From Streptomyces sp. TSRI0281 (GTDB lineage Bacteria; Actinomycetota; Actinomycetes; Streptomycetales; Streptomycetaceae), in NCBI RefSeq assembly GCF_001905125.1, contig NZ_LWLE01000035.1, forward strand, positions 192,749 through 256,748: a stretch of DNA of 64,000 nucleotides, given 5' to 3'. The position numbers and the translations under genes were made by a program. The number at the start of each line of letters is the position of its first letter. Within the stretch, counting starts at the first letter, position 1. Below the pieces are notes generated by a model that worked only from the letters and a program-made list of their open reading frames with translations, was not told the origin of the DNA and searched no databases. This document shows positions 41,741 to 49,288 of the stretch, one piece after another.

Positions 41741-41815
41741 CTACTTCTGCTCGACCCGCACCCATATCCGGTCGATCTCCGCCTTGAGGCCACCCTGCGC
41801 GATCCGGTCGACGCA
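41741..41815 (-). pseudogene. C-terminal remnant of an unidentified gene
   Basis: The minus-strand frame ending at TAG (41741-41743) reads VDRIAQGGLKAEIDRIWVRV, EQK. It looks like a genuine protein C-terminus but is out of frame with the dppC fragment that abuts it. The two were probably joined by a deletion. Confidence 0.45.
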
Positions 41816-42305
41816 AGCCGGAGGCGATGACGGCGGTGAGGTTCGGCATGATCTCGAAGAGGATGATCCGCCAGGTCGACTCGCCGGTGGCGCGGGCCGC
41901 CTCCACGTAGTCGCGTCGGCGCAGCGACAGGGTCTGGACGCGCAGGGTGCGGGAGCCCCAGGCCCAAAAAGGGAAGGCGATCGCGGTGGCGATGAGCAGG
42001 TCGCCGGTGTCCGGGACGAAGCTCGCGATGATGATGATCAGCGGGAGTCCGGGGATGACCAGGAAGATCTTGGAGAGCGCGGAGAGGATCTCGTCGGCGG
42101 CTCCGCCGAGGAATCCGTCGCTGACCCCGATCAGTACGGAGAGCACGGTCGCGAAGAATCCGGCGACGAAGCTGACGACCAGGACGCCCCGGGTGCCGAC
42201 GAGGATCTGCGAGAGGACGTTCTGCCCGGTCTGCGTGGTGCCGAACCAGTGTTCGGCGGAGGCTGGTTGGAGGAGCTGGTCACTCATCGCGTCGGGATCG
42301 GACAT
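41816..42305 (-). pseudogene. Truncated DppC-type ABC transporter permease
   Basis: The ATG at 42305 (GGAGG 8 bases upstream) starts SDPDAMSDQLLQPASAEHWF, GTTQTGQNVLSQI, the start of the permease domain. The usual first transmembrane helix (about 45-50 residues) is missing between the first residues and DPDAMSDQ. Three helices follow (VLVVSFVAGFFATVLSVLIG and others) and the EAA-loop region DYVEAARATGESTWRIILFE. After PNLTAVIASG the homology stops and the frame runs into unrelated sequence. Both an N-terminal deletion and a C-terminal truncation are therefore present; it is not expected to function. Confidence 0.75.
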
Positions 42306-42310
42306 GGGCC

Positions 42311-42610
42311 CTACGCCTCCTTCCGGGTGCGGGGGTCGAGGGCGGCGTAGACGAGGTCGGCCAGCAGGTTCGCGGCGAGGACGGAGAGCGTGATGATCAG
42401 GAAGACGCCCTGCATCAGCGGGTAGTCCTTGGCGCCGACCGCATGGAAGAGCTGGTAGCCGATGCCGGGGTAGGAGAAGACCATCTCGACCAGCAGCGTG
42501 CCGCCGACGATGAAGCCCAGGGAGAGGGCGAAGCCGGAGATGTTGGGCAGGACCGCGTTGCGGGCGGCGTAGCTGAACATCACGCGCCGCTCGGAGAGCC
42601 CCTTGGCCAC
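42311..42610 (-). pseudogene. DppB-type ABC transporter permease, C-terminal fragment
   Basis: The frame reads AKGLSERRVMFSYAARNAVL, PNISGFALSLGFIVGGTLLV, EMVFSYPGIGYQLFHAVGAK and DYPLMQGVFLIITLSVLAAN, then the stop, 5 bp before dppC. This is the EAA loop and last helices of a peptide/nickel-type permease. About two-thirds of the gene is missing: near 42610 the sequence switches to a fragment of another gene on the opposite strand. Confidence 0.78.
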
Positions 42611-42611
42611 G

Positions 42612-42727
42612 GTTCGGGCTCCGCCCAGCCGGTCACGGTCAACTGGGGCCGGCAGAAGTTCACCTACACCCTCCCGGGCCGCACCTCGGCGACCTTCACC
42701 TGGCCGGGCACCCAGTCCGCTGCCTGA
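42612..42727 (+). pseudogene. C-terminal fragment of a secreted carbohydrate-active protein
   Basis: The plus-strand frame ending at the TGA of 42725-42727 reads GSGSAQPVTVNWGRQKFTYT, LPGRTSATFTWPGTQSAA. A beta-strand tail of this kind (FTYTLPGRTSATFTW) ends many GH30-like and related secreted glycosidases. Everything upstream is replaced by the dppB fragment. The gap to 42855 has no recognisable gene. Confidence 0.5.
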
Positions 42728-42855
42728 ACCGGTCCCCGCACCGTCGGAGCAAAGGCGCCGCTGTACACCTGCAACGCATACGGCGACCGGATCCGGAGGC
42801 TCGGACCGACCCGGATTCCGGTTGCCCGCACCGCGCCCGGATCCGTTGCCCGCAC

Positions 42856-42885
42856 CGGAGCCGCCCACCAGAAGTGGCGGCTCCG
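42856..42885 (-). terminator. Terminator of cimA
   Basis: CGGAGCCGCC (42856-42865) and GGCGGCTCCG (42876-42885) form a 10-bp stem, 24 bp after the cimA stop. Confidence 0.7.
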
Positions 42886-42909
42886 GCAGTGGCGGTTCCG
42901 GCAGCGGGG

Positions 42910-44517
42910 CTACTCGGTCGGCTCGATCCCGGCCCGCAGCAGTCCGAAGGTGTACGCGTCCTCCAGCGCCTGCCAGGACGCGGCGATGACGTTCTCCGCG
43001 ACCCCCACCGTCGCCCAGTCACCGGTTCCGTCACCGGTGGTGATCAGTACGCGGGTGGTGGACTCGGTGCCGGTGCGGCCCTCCAGGATGCGGACCTTGT
43101 AGTCCACCAGCTCCAGCTTGGCGAGCTGCGGGTAGATCCGCTCCAGGGCGACGCGCAGGGCCCGGTCGAGCGCGTTGACCGGGCCGTTGCCCTCGGCGGT
43201 GGCGACGATGCGCTCGCCCTTGGCCCAGAGCTTCACGGTCGCCTCGTTGGCGTGCGTACCGTCGGGGCGGTTCTCCACGATGGCGCGCCAGGACTCGGTA
43301 CGGAAGTAGCGGCGGGCCCGGCCCTCGACCTCGCCGCGCAGCAGCAGTTCGAAGGAGGCGTCGGCCGCCTCGTAGGTGTAGCCCCTGAGTTCGCGCTCCT
43401 TGACGCGCTCGACCACCCGGCCGATCAGTTCGCGGTCGCCCCCGAGGTCGATGCCGAGCTCCTTGCCCTTGAGCTCGATGGAGGCGCGGCCCGCCATGTC
43501 GGAGACCAGCATCCGCATGGTGTTGCCGACCAGCGCCGGATCGATGTGCTGGTACAGGTCGGGGTCGACCTTGATCGCGGAGGCGTGCAGCCCAGCCTTG
43601 TGGGCGAAGGCGGAGACCCCCACATAGGGCTGGTGGGTGGAGGGGGTGAGGTTGACGACCTCGGCGATGGCGTGCGAGATCCGCGTCATGTCGGCGAGCG
43701 CGCCCTCGGGGAGCACGGTCCTGCCGTACTTGAGTTCCAGCGCGGCGACGACGGGGAAGAGGTTGGCGTTGCCGACCCGTTCGCCGTAGCCGTTGGCGGT
43801 GCACTGGACGTGGGTGGCGCCCGCGTCCACGGCGGCCAGGGTGTTGGCGACGGCGCACCCGGTGTCGTCCTGGGCATGGATGCCGAGCCGGGCGCCGGTG
43901 TCGGCGAGGACGGTGGCGACGACGGCCTGCACCTGGGCGGGGAGCATGCCCCCGTTGGTGTCGCAGAGGATCACGACATCGGCGCCGGAGTCGTGGGCGG
44001 CCCGGACCACGGCCTTGGCGTAGTCGGGATTGGCACGGTAGCCGTCGAAGAAGTGCTCGCAGTCGACGAAGACCCGGCGGCCCTGTTCGCGAAGGTGGGA
44101 GACGGTGTCGCGGACCATCTCCAGGTTCTCCTCCAGGGTGGTGCGCAGGGCCAGCTCCACATGGCGGTCGTGGGACTTGGCGACCAGGGTGATCACCGGC
44201 GCCCCCGACTCCAGCAGCGCCTTGACCTGCGGGTCCTCGGAAGCCTTGCCACCCGCCCTGCGGGTCGCGCCGAACGCGACGAGCTGGGCGTTCTGGAACT
44301 CGATCTCCTGCTTGGCGCGGGAGAAGAACTCCGTGTCGCGGGGGTTGGCGCCCGGCCAGCCGCCCTCGATGAATCCCACGCCGAAGTTGTCCAGGTGCCG
44401 GGCAATGGTCAGCTTGTCCGCGACCGTCAGGTTGATGCCTTCACGCTGTGCACCGTCGCGCAGTGTGGTGTCGAAGACATGGAAGCTGTCGTCGGTGGCC
44501 TTGGCCTTGGTGGTCAT
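42910..44517 (-). CDS. cimA: Citramalate synthase
   Basis: A 535-residue enzyme of the isopropylmalate/citramalate synthase family. The HMGL barrel opens with FHVFDTTLRDGAQREGINLT and carries the metal-binding HAQDDTGCAVANTLAA and the catalytic-His region VSAFAHKAGLHASAI. A C-terminal LeuA-dimer regulatory domain covers about 405-520. The N-terminal pattern and length match CimA rather than LeuA. It condenses pyruvate with acetyl-CoA to (R)-citramalate, giving 2-oxobutyrate for isoleucine independently of threonine. The C-terminal domain is where isoleucine feedback acts in the family. The leader upstream carries a leader peptide with Ile codons and a terminator, so transcription is probably attenuated by isoleucine. 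Confidence 0.9.
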   Translation of the reverse strand: MTTKAKATDDSFHVFDTTLRDGAQREGINLTVADKLTIARHLDNFGVGFIEGGWPGANPRDTEFFSRAKQEIEFQNAQLVAFGATRRAGGKASEDPQVKALLESGAPVITLVAKSHDRHVELALRTTLEENLEMVRDTVSHLREQGRRVFVDCEHFFDGYRANPDYAKAVVRAAHDSGADVVILCDTNGGMLPAQVQAVVATVLADTGARLGIHAQDDTGCAVANTLAAVDAGATHVQCTANGYGERVGNANLFPVVAALELKYGRTVLPEGALADMTRISHAIAEVVNLTPSTHQPYVGVSAFAHKAGLHASAIKVDPDLYQHIDPALVGNTMRMLVSDMAGRASIELKGKELGIDLGGDRELIGRVVERVKERELRGYTYEAADASFELLLRGEVEGRARRYFRTESWRAIVENRPDGTHANEATVKLWAKGERIVATAEGNGPVNALDRALRVALERIYPQLAKLELVDYKVRILEGRTGTESTTRVLITTGDGTGDWATVGVAENVIAASWQALEDAYTFGLLRAGIEPTE

Positions 44518-44620
44518 GCTGATCTGACTCCTGTCGGATGAGTGGATCCGGACGATCTGGCTCCACTTGCCCCCATCATCCCGCGTGCCTCGCCCCGGCC
44601 GAGGTGAGGGCCGGAAAACG

Positions 44621-44646
44621 AAAAAACCCCTCGCGGGTGCGAGAGG
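44621..44646 (-). terminator. Attenuator terminator in the cimA leader
   Basis: On the minus strand the stem is CCTCTCGC (44646-44639) with GCGAGGGG (44634-44627), one U-G pair and a 4-base loop. It is followed by six U residues (complement of 44621-44626) and then CG. It lies about 105 bases before the cimA start and 55 bases after the leader peptide stop. A true U-tract is rare in this window and marks it as a strong terminator. Confidence 0.8.
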
Positions 44647-44701
44647 TCTGCGCGCGGGTCTGGGGCACGATGTCCGTGCCGTACATGGTGGTACGGGACG
44701 G

Positions 44702-44737
44702 TCACTGCGGACCGGCGCGCCTGTTGCCAATAATCAT
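44702..44737 (-). CDS. Leader peptide of cimA (MIIGNRRAGPQ)
   Basis: An 11-codon reading frame in the cimA leader begins ATG ATT ATT. ATT is a rare isoleucine codon in this high-GC genome, and two in tandem at the start of a leader of an isoleucine-pathway gene fit ribosome-stalling attenuation. Between its stop and the terminator are two small hairpins (CCGTAC/GTACGG and GGCACG/CGTGCC) that could form the alternative structures. No good Shine-Dalgarno is visible, so it may be translated from a nearly leaderless RNA. The region 44738-44936 has no other feature. Confidence 0.6.
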   Translation of the reverse strand: MIIGNRRAGPQ

Positions 44738-44936
44738 GACGAACGAGGACACGGGAGCAGTCTGGCACACCGCGCTCCCCGATCCGGGCCCGTCTCAGAA
44801 TGCGGTCGCCGCTCTCGGGACGTCGCACGGCTCCGGCTCCGGCTCCCGCTCCGACGGCGCGGTCGGCGGGCGGGTGTCGGGAGCGGACCGGCGTACGGGC
44901 GGGCGCCGGGCGCGTACCGGCGTACGTACGCGTCGT

Positions 44937-45548
44937 TCAGGACGGGGCGGGCGCCAGCGCCTCGTCCGTGAACTCCGCCACCCGGTCCAGGACCTGGTCC
45001 CGGCCCGTACCGGGGATGCCCACCGTCACATGGACGCTGAACCCGTCGAGGAGCGCCCGCAGCCGGGTCGCGAACCGTTCCGCGTCCACCGCCCGGAACT
45101 CCCCGCGCGAGACCCCTTCGGCGACCAGTGCCACCAGATCCCGGTGCCAGGCGCCCTCGATGGCGGCCTGCCGGACGCGGGCGTCGTCGTCCGCGTCCCG
45201 CGAGCGGTTCCAGACCTCCAGCCAGAGGGTCCAGTGCGGGTCGCGGTGCCCCTCGGGGACGTACAGGGCGATGTACGCGTCCAGCCGTTCCCGGACCGTG
45301 CCGGGCAGGGCGAGCAGCGCGCGCCGCTCCGCACCGAGACGGTCCTCGCTCCACTCCAGGGTCTGGAGCAGCAGCTCGTCCTTGGTGCGGAAGTAGTAGA
45401 GCAGGTGGCCGCTGCTCATGTGGACCTCCCGCCCGAGCCCGGCCATGGTGAGCCCGTCGAGCCCCCGCTCGGCGATCGTGGCCATGGCGGCGGCCAGCAC
45501 GTCCTCGCGCGGCGGGGCGGTGTTGCGGCGACGGGGGGAGGCGGGCAT
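44937..45548 (-). CDS. TetR-family transcriptional regulator of the urease-like operon
   Basis: A 203-residue regulator. The helix-turn-helix lies at about 14-62 (VLAAAMATIAERGLDGLTMA, GLGREVHMSSGHLLYYFRTK). A BetI-like C-terminal domain follows (WTLWLEVWNRSRDADDDARV). The ATG starts 5 bp after the agmatine deiminase stop, so it is the last gene of the ureAB-ureC-aguA operon. The two TTAGAGC palindromes at the operon promoter are its likely sites. BetI-type regulators often sense amines or cholines, which fits agmatine or polyamine control (inference). Confidence 0.85.
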   Translation of the reverse strand: MPASPRRRNTAPPREDVLAAAMATIAERGLDGLTMAGLGREVHMSSGHLLYYFRTKDELLLQTLEWSEDRLGAERRALLALPGTVRERLDAYIALYVPEGHRDPHWTLWLEVWNRSRDADDDARVRQAAIEGAWHRDLVALVAEGVSRGEFRAVDAERFATRLRALLDGFSVHVTVGIPGTGRDQVLDRVAEFTDEALAPAPS

Positions 45549-45553
45549 GGGCT

Positions 45554-46579
45554 TCAGACCTTCGGTTGCTGCTGGGTGACGCAGTGGATGCCTCCACCGC
45601 CCGCGAAGATCGTACGGGCGTCGACCAGGGTCACCGTGCGGTCCGGGAAGAGCCGGCCGAAGAGGGCCGCCGCCTCCTGGTCGCGCGGGTCGTCGAAGGC
45701 GCAGAGGATCACGCCGTCGTTGCAGAGGTAGTGGTTGATGTAGGAGTAGTCGGCCCACTCGCCGTCCACCCGCAGCACCGTGGGGGCCGGGACCTCGACC
45801 ACCTCCAGGGGGCGCCCCCGGGCGTCGGTGGCGGCACGCAGGACACGCAGGGCCTCGCGGGTGATCTCGTGGTCGGGGTGGGCCGGGTCCGGCTGGACAT
45901 GGGCGAGCACGGTGCCGGGGCGGGCGAAGGCGGCGAGGATGTCGACGTGGCCCAGAGTCCCGAAGGTGCCGTAGTCGGCGGTGAGGCCGCGGGGCAGCCA
46001 GATGGCCTTCTCGGTGCCGAGCCGGGCGTGGATCTCGGCCTCGACCTGTTCACGGGTCCAGCCGGGGTTGCGCTCCTTGCCGAGCTGGACGGTCTCGGTG
46101 AGCAGGACGGTGCCCTCTCCGTCGACGTGGATCGCGCCGCCCTCGTTGACGAGCGGGGAGCTGTGCACGGGGACGGCGGCCAGCTCCGCGACGCCGCGGG
46201 CGATGTGCGCGTCGTGCTCCCAGCGCGCCCAGCCCTGGGCGCCCCAGCCGTTGAACGTCCAGTCGACGGCGGCCAGTTCGCGTCCGTCGGTGACGAAGGT
46301 GGGGCCGATGTCGCGCATCCAGGCGTCGTCCAGGGGGCGGACGGCCAGCTCGATGTCCGGGCCGAGCAGCGCGACGGCGCTCTCCTCCTGGCCGGGGCCG
46401 ACGACCATGGTGACGGGTTCGAAGCGGCGCACCGCGCGGGCGACGTCGGCCCAGGCGCGGCGGGCCCCGTCGAGTTCGGCGTCGCTGTCGAAGGTGGGGT
46501 TGGGGCCGGGCCAGGCCATCCAGGTGCGCTCGTGCGGGGCCCACTCGGGGGGCATACGGAAGGTCGCGGAGGGCGTCAT
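45554..46579 (-). CDS. aguA: Agmatine deiminase
   Basis: A 341-residue PPAD-fold (guanidino-group modifying) enzyme. Family motifs: MPPEWAPHERTWMAWPG at the N-terminus, DDAWMRDIGPTFV near 98, LVNEGGAIHVDGEGTVLLTE near 150, GTFGTLGHVDILAAF near 215 and the catalytic Cys in GGGGIHCVTQQQ near 333. It converts agmatine to N-carbamoylputrescine and ammonia. No N-carbamoylputrescine amidase gene is next to it. Instead the urease-like genes lie 9 bp upstream in the same operon, which suggests the pathway ends in a carbamoyl- or urea-releasing step handled differently. Confidence 0.9.
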   Translation of the reverse strand: MTPSATFRMPPEWAPHERTWMAWPGPNPTFDSDAELDGARRAWADVARAVRRFEPVTMVVGPGQEESAVALLGPDIELAVRPLDDAWMRDIGPTFVTDGRELAAVDWTFNGWGAQGWARWEHDAHIARGVAELAAVPVHSSPLVNEGGAIHVDGEGTVLLTETVQLGKERNPGWTREQVEAEIHARLGTEKAIWLPRGLTADYGTFGTLGHVDILAAFARPGTVLAHVQPDPAHPDHEITREALRVLRAATDARGRPLEVVEVPAPTVLRVDGEWADYSYINHYLCNDGVILCAFDDPRDQEAAALFGRLFPDRTVTLVDARTIFAGGGGIHCVTQQQPKV

Positions 46580-46588
46580 GGCGGGGTC

Positions 46589-48271
46589 CTAGAGGAAGTA
46601 GAGACGGTTGAGGGAGACGGAGTCGGCGGGCTCGGAGCGCAGCGGGTCACCGTCCAGCGTGACGAGGCCGCTGTCCGCGTCCACGGCGACCTGTCCCGTA
46701 CGGGAGTTGAGGCGCAGGTCCGCGGGGCCGATGCCCCGGGTGCCGCGGACGGCGACCCGGCGACGGCGGGTGGGCATCAGGTCGGCGCCGAGCTGGGTCG
46801 CCGCCTCGGAGACGAACGCCACCGAGAGGTCGGCCGGGGTCGCTCCGTGGGCGCCGAACTGCGGTCCCAGGACGAGGGGTTCACAGGTGTCGGTGGCCGC
46901 GTTCGGGTCGCCCGTGACGCCGTACGCGGGGAAGCCGGACTTCAGGACCAGCTGGGGCTTCGCGCCGAAGAACTCGGGGCGCCACAGCACGATGTCGGCG
47001 AGCTTGCCGGTCTCGATGGAGCCGACCTCGTGGGAGAGGCCGTGCGCGATGGCCGGGTTGATCGTGAGCTTGGCCAGGTAACGCAGCACGCGGGCGTTGT
47101 CGTCGCCCGGTCCGTCGCCCTCCATCGGGCCCAGCTCGGCCTTCATCTTGCCGGCCATCGCGAACGTACGGCGGACCGTCTCGCCCGCCCGGCCCATCCC
47201 CTGGGCGTCGGACGAGGTGATCCCGATGGCGCCGAGGTCGTGCAGCACGTCCTCGGCGCCCATGGTGCCCGCGCGGATGCGGTCGCGGGCCATGGCCGCG
47301 TCGCCGGGCAGGTCGGTCTTCAGGTCGTGTACGGAGACGATCATCCCGTAGTGCTCGGCGACCGCGTCCCGGCCGAAGGGCAGGGTGGGGTTGGTGGAGG
47401 AGCCGATGACGTTCGCCACGCCCGCCATCTTCAGGACGTTGGGGACGTGCCCGCCGCCGCAGCCCTCGATGTGGAAGGCGTGGATCGTGCGGCCCTCCAG
47501 GACGCTCAGGGTGTCCTCCACCGACAGGCACTCGTTCAGCCCGTCGCTGTGCAGCGCGACCTGGACGTCGTACTCCTCGGCGACCCGCAACGCGGTGTCC
47601 AGGGCGCGGGTGTGGGCGCCCATGTCCTCATGGACCTTGAAGCCGCAGGCCCCGCCCTCCGCCAGCGCCTCGACCAGCGGCGCCCGGTGGGAGGACGAAC
47701 CGCGGCCCAGGAAGCCGATGTTGACCGGCCAGGCGTCGAAGGCGTTGAAGGCGTGCCGCAGGGCCCACGGCGAGTTGACGCCGACGCCCCAGACCGGGCC
47801 GAACTCCTGGCCGATGATCGTGGTGACGCCGGAGGCGAGCGAGGCTTCCATGATGCGCGGCGAGAGCAGATGGACATGGGTGTCCACGGCGCCCGCCGTG
47901 GCGATCAGCCCCTCGCCGGAGACGATGGACGTGCCGGTGCCGACGACCACGTCGACACCGTCGAGGGTGTCCGGGTTCCCGGCCCGCCCGATCGCCGAGA
48001 TCCGGCCCTCGCGGATACCGAGGGACACCTTCCGGATGCCCTGCACGGCGTCGATGACCAGCACATTGCTGATCACGACATCGCAGGTGTCACGGACGGC
48101 CGCGGCCTTGAGGTGCAGCCCGTCGCGGGCGGTCTTGCCGAATCCGGCGAGGAACTCCTCACCGGGTTTCTGCGCGTCGGACTCGACGCGGACGGTCAGC
48201 CCGGAGTCCCCGAGCCTGACCCGGTCCCCGGCGCGCGGGCCGTGCGTGGCGGCGTATGCGTACGGGTCCAT
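46589..48271 (-). CDS. ureC: Urease alpha subunit, non-canonical
   Basis: A 560-residue urease alpha-like amidohydrolase. Metal ligands are kept: DTHVH, the Lys of ACGFKVHED (carbamylated in ureases), ALHSDGLNE, FHIEGCGGGHVPN and the Asp of SSDAQGMGR. The mobile-flap motif, normally VCHHLD, reads SVHDLK near residue 315, so the flap Cys is replaced by Val and the second His by Asp. NPTRP is NPTLPFGRD. These changes recur in a second type of streptomycete urease-like gene, as I recall. No ureDEFG accessory genes are in the window. The start overlaps ureAB by one base (TGATG). Confidence 0.85.
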   Translation of the reverse strand: MDPYAYAATHGPRAGDRVRLGDSGLTVRVESDAQKPGEEFLAGFGKTARDGLHLKAAAVRDTCDVVISNVLVIDAVQGIRKVSLGIREGRISAIGRAGNPDTLDGVDVVVGTGTSIVSGEGLIATAGAVDTHVHLLSPRIMEASLASGVTTIIGQEFGPVWGVGVNSPWALRHAFNAFDAWPVNIGFLGRGSSSHRAPLVEALAEGGACGFKVHEDMGAHTRALDTALRVAEEYDVQVALHSDGLNECLSVEDTLSVLEGRTIHAFHIEGCGGGHVPNVLKMAGVANVIGSSTNPTLPFGRDAVAEHYGMIVSVHDLKTDLPGDAAMARDRIRAGTMGAEDVLHDLGAIGITSSDAQGMGRAGETVRRTFAMAGKMKAELGPMEGDGPGDDNARVLRYLAKLTINPAIAHGLSHEVGSIETGKLADIVLWRPEFFGAKPQLVLKSGFPAYGVTGDPNAATDTCEPLVLGPQFGAHGATPADLSVAFVSEAATQLGADLMPTRRRRVAVRGTRGIGPADLRLNSRTGQVAVDADSGLVTLDGDPLRSEPADSVSLNRLYFL

Positions 48272-49107
48272 CACTGCCTCTCCTCCACGCCGGACACGGC
48301 TCCGGCCCGCTCTTCGGCTCCGGTCCGCTCTTCGGCTCGTTCGGCTTCCGGTACGGCTCCTTCGGTTTGCGCAGCGGCTCGTCCGGCTTGCGCACCGGCT
48401 CCCGCGGCTTCCGCTTCCGCTTCCGGCCGCCGTTCCGCTCCGAGGTAGCCGCAGGCCACCGCGCGGCGCAGGGCCTCCTCCTTCGCGCCCGGTGCGTCCA
48501 GCGGGCCGTCGACGAGCCCGGCGAATCCGATCGCGATCCGGGCGCCGCCGATCGGCTCCAGGCCGACCTCGACGCGGTCGCCGGGGCCGAAGCGGACCGA
48601 GGACCCGGCGGGCACGCACAGCCGCATCCCGTACGCCGCGCCGCGGTCGAAGTCGAGCCGGGGGTTGGCCTCGAAGAAGTGGAAGTGGGAGGTCACGCTG
48701 ACGGGCACGGTCGCGGTGTTCCGGACGGTCAGCCGGAGCGCGGGGACCGGTTCGGGGGTCACGGGGCCGGGGACGAGCGCGCCGGGTGCCAGGTCGCCGA
48801 GGCCGGCGCCGAGCGGGCGGGAGACGACGGCGAGCCGGGAGCCGTCGTCGAAGACGGCCTCCACATGGACCTCGGTGACCACATCGGCGACGCCCGGCAG
48901 CACGTCGTCGGGGCCGAGCACGGAGCGGGCCGCCTCGATCGCCTCGGCCAGCCGCCGCCCGTCACGGGCGGCCTCGCAGACGGTGTCCGCGATCAGCGCG
49001 GTCGCCTCGGGGACATTGAGCCGCAGACCCCGGGCGCGGCGGGCACGGGCCAGTTCGGCGGCACCGAAGAGCAGCAGCCGGTCGCGTTCCGTCGGGGTCA
49101 GTCGCAT
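48271..49107 (-). CDS. ureAB: Urease gamma-beta fusion subunit
   Basis: A 278-residue fusion. Residues 1-100 are the gamma subunit (MRLTPTERDRLLLFGAAELA, LRLNVPEATALIADTVCEAA). Residues 110-225 are the beta subunit (ALRLTVRNTATVPVSVTSHF, HFFEANPRLDFDRGAAYGMR, LCVPAGSSVRFGPG). The last 55 residues are a Glu/Ala/Arg-rich tail (EAEAEAAGAGAQAGRAAAQT) from a GC-rich imperfect repeat, and are probably disordered. Fused gamma-beta subunits occur in several bacteria. AGGAGGTG precedes the ATG. It is the first gene of the operon and carries the operator-bearing promoter. Confidence 0.88.
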   Translation of the reverse strand: MRLTPTERDRLLLFGAAELARARRARGLRLNVPEATALIADTVCEAARDGRRLAEAIEAARSVLGPDDVLPGVADVVTEVHVEAVFDDGSRLAVVSRPLGAGLGDLAPGALVPGPVTPEPVPALRLTVRNTATVPVSVTSHFHFFEANPRLDFDRGAAYGMRLCVPAGSSVRFGPGDRVEVGLEPIGGARIAIGFAGLVDGPLDAPGAKEEALRRAVACGYLGAERRPEAEAEAAGAGAQAGRAAAQTEGAVPEAERAEERTGAEERAGAVSGVEERQ

Positions 49108-49124
49108 GTCCTTGCACCTCCTAT

Positions 49125-49197
49125 TTAGAGCAGCACTCTAACCAGGGACACGGGGGAAATGGAAGCCGATCGTTCATCGATTAGAGCGCCGCTCCAA
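49125..49197 (-). promoter_or_regulatory. Urease operon promoter with two TetR-type operators
   Basis: Two matching palindromes occur: TTAGAGCAGCACTCTAA (49125-49141) and TTAGAGCGCCGCTCCAA (49181-49197), consensus TTAGAGCRSYRCTCYAA, centres 56 bp apart. On the minus strand TAGAGT within the proximal box can serve as the -10, with TTCCAT as the -35 about 17-18 bases upstream, so a bound repressor would block RNA polymerase. The proximal box ends 18 bp before the ureAB start. Confidence 0.72.
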
Positions 49198-49224
49198 CAC
49201 GTGGACGCGAAGAAGGCGGACACG

Positions 49225-49259
49225 AAAAAAGCCGCGCCCGGCGGAGAGCCGGGCGCGGC
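49225..49259 (-). terminator. Rho-independent terminator of ilvE
   Basis: GCCGCGCCCGGC (49231-49242) and GCCGGGCGCGGC (49248-49259) form a 12-bp stem with a 5-base loop. The minus-strand transcript then has six U residues (complement of 49225-49230). Confidence 0.9.
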
Positions 49260-49288
49260 CTTGGTGGTACGAGTGAGGAGCCGGACCC

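Noticed and set aside
46589..48619. Urease alpha starting 116 codons upstream at 48619
   Set aside because: The upstream part lies in the ureAB gene in another frame and is Arg/Gly/Ser-rich; the ATG at 48271 matches the family start exactly.
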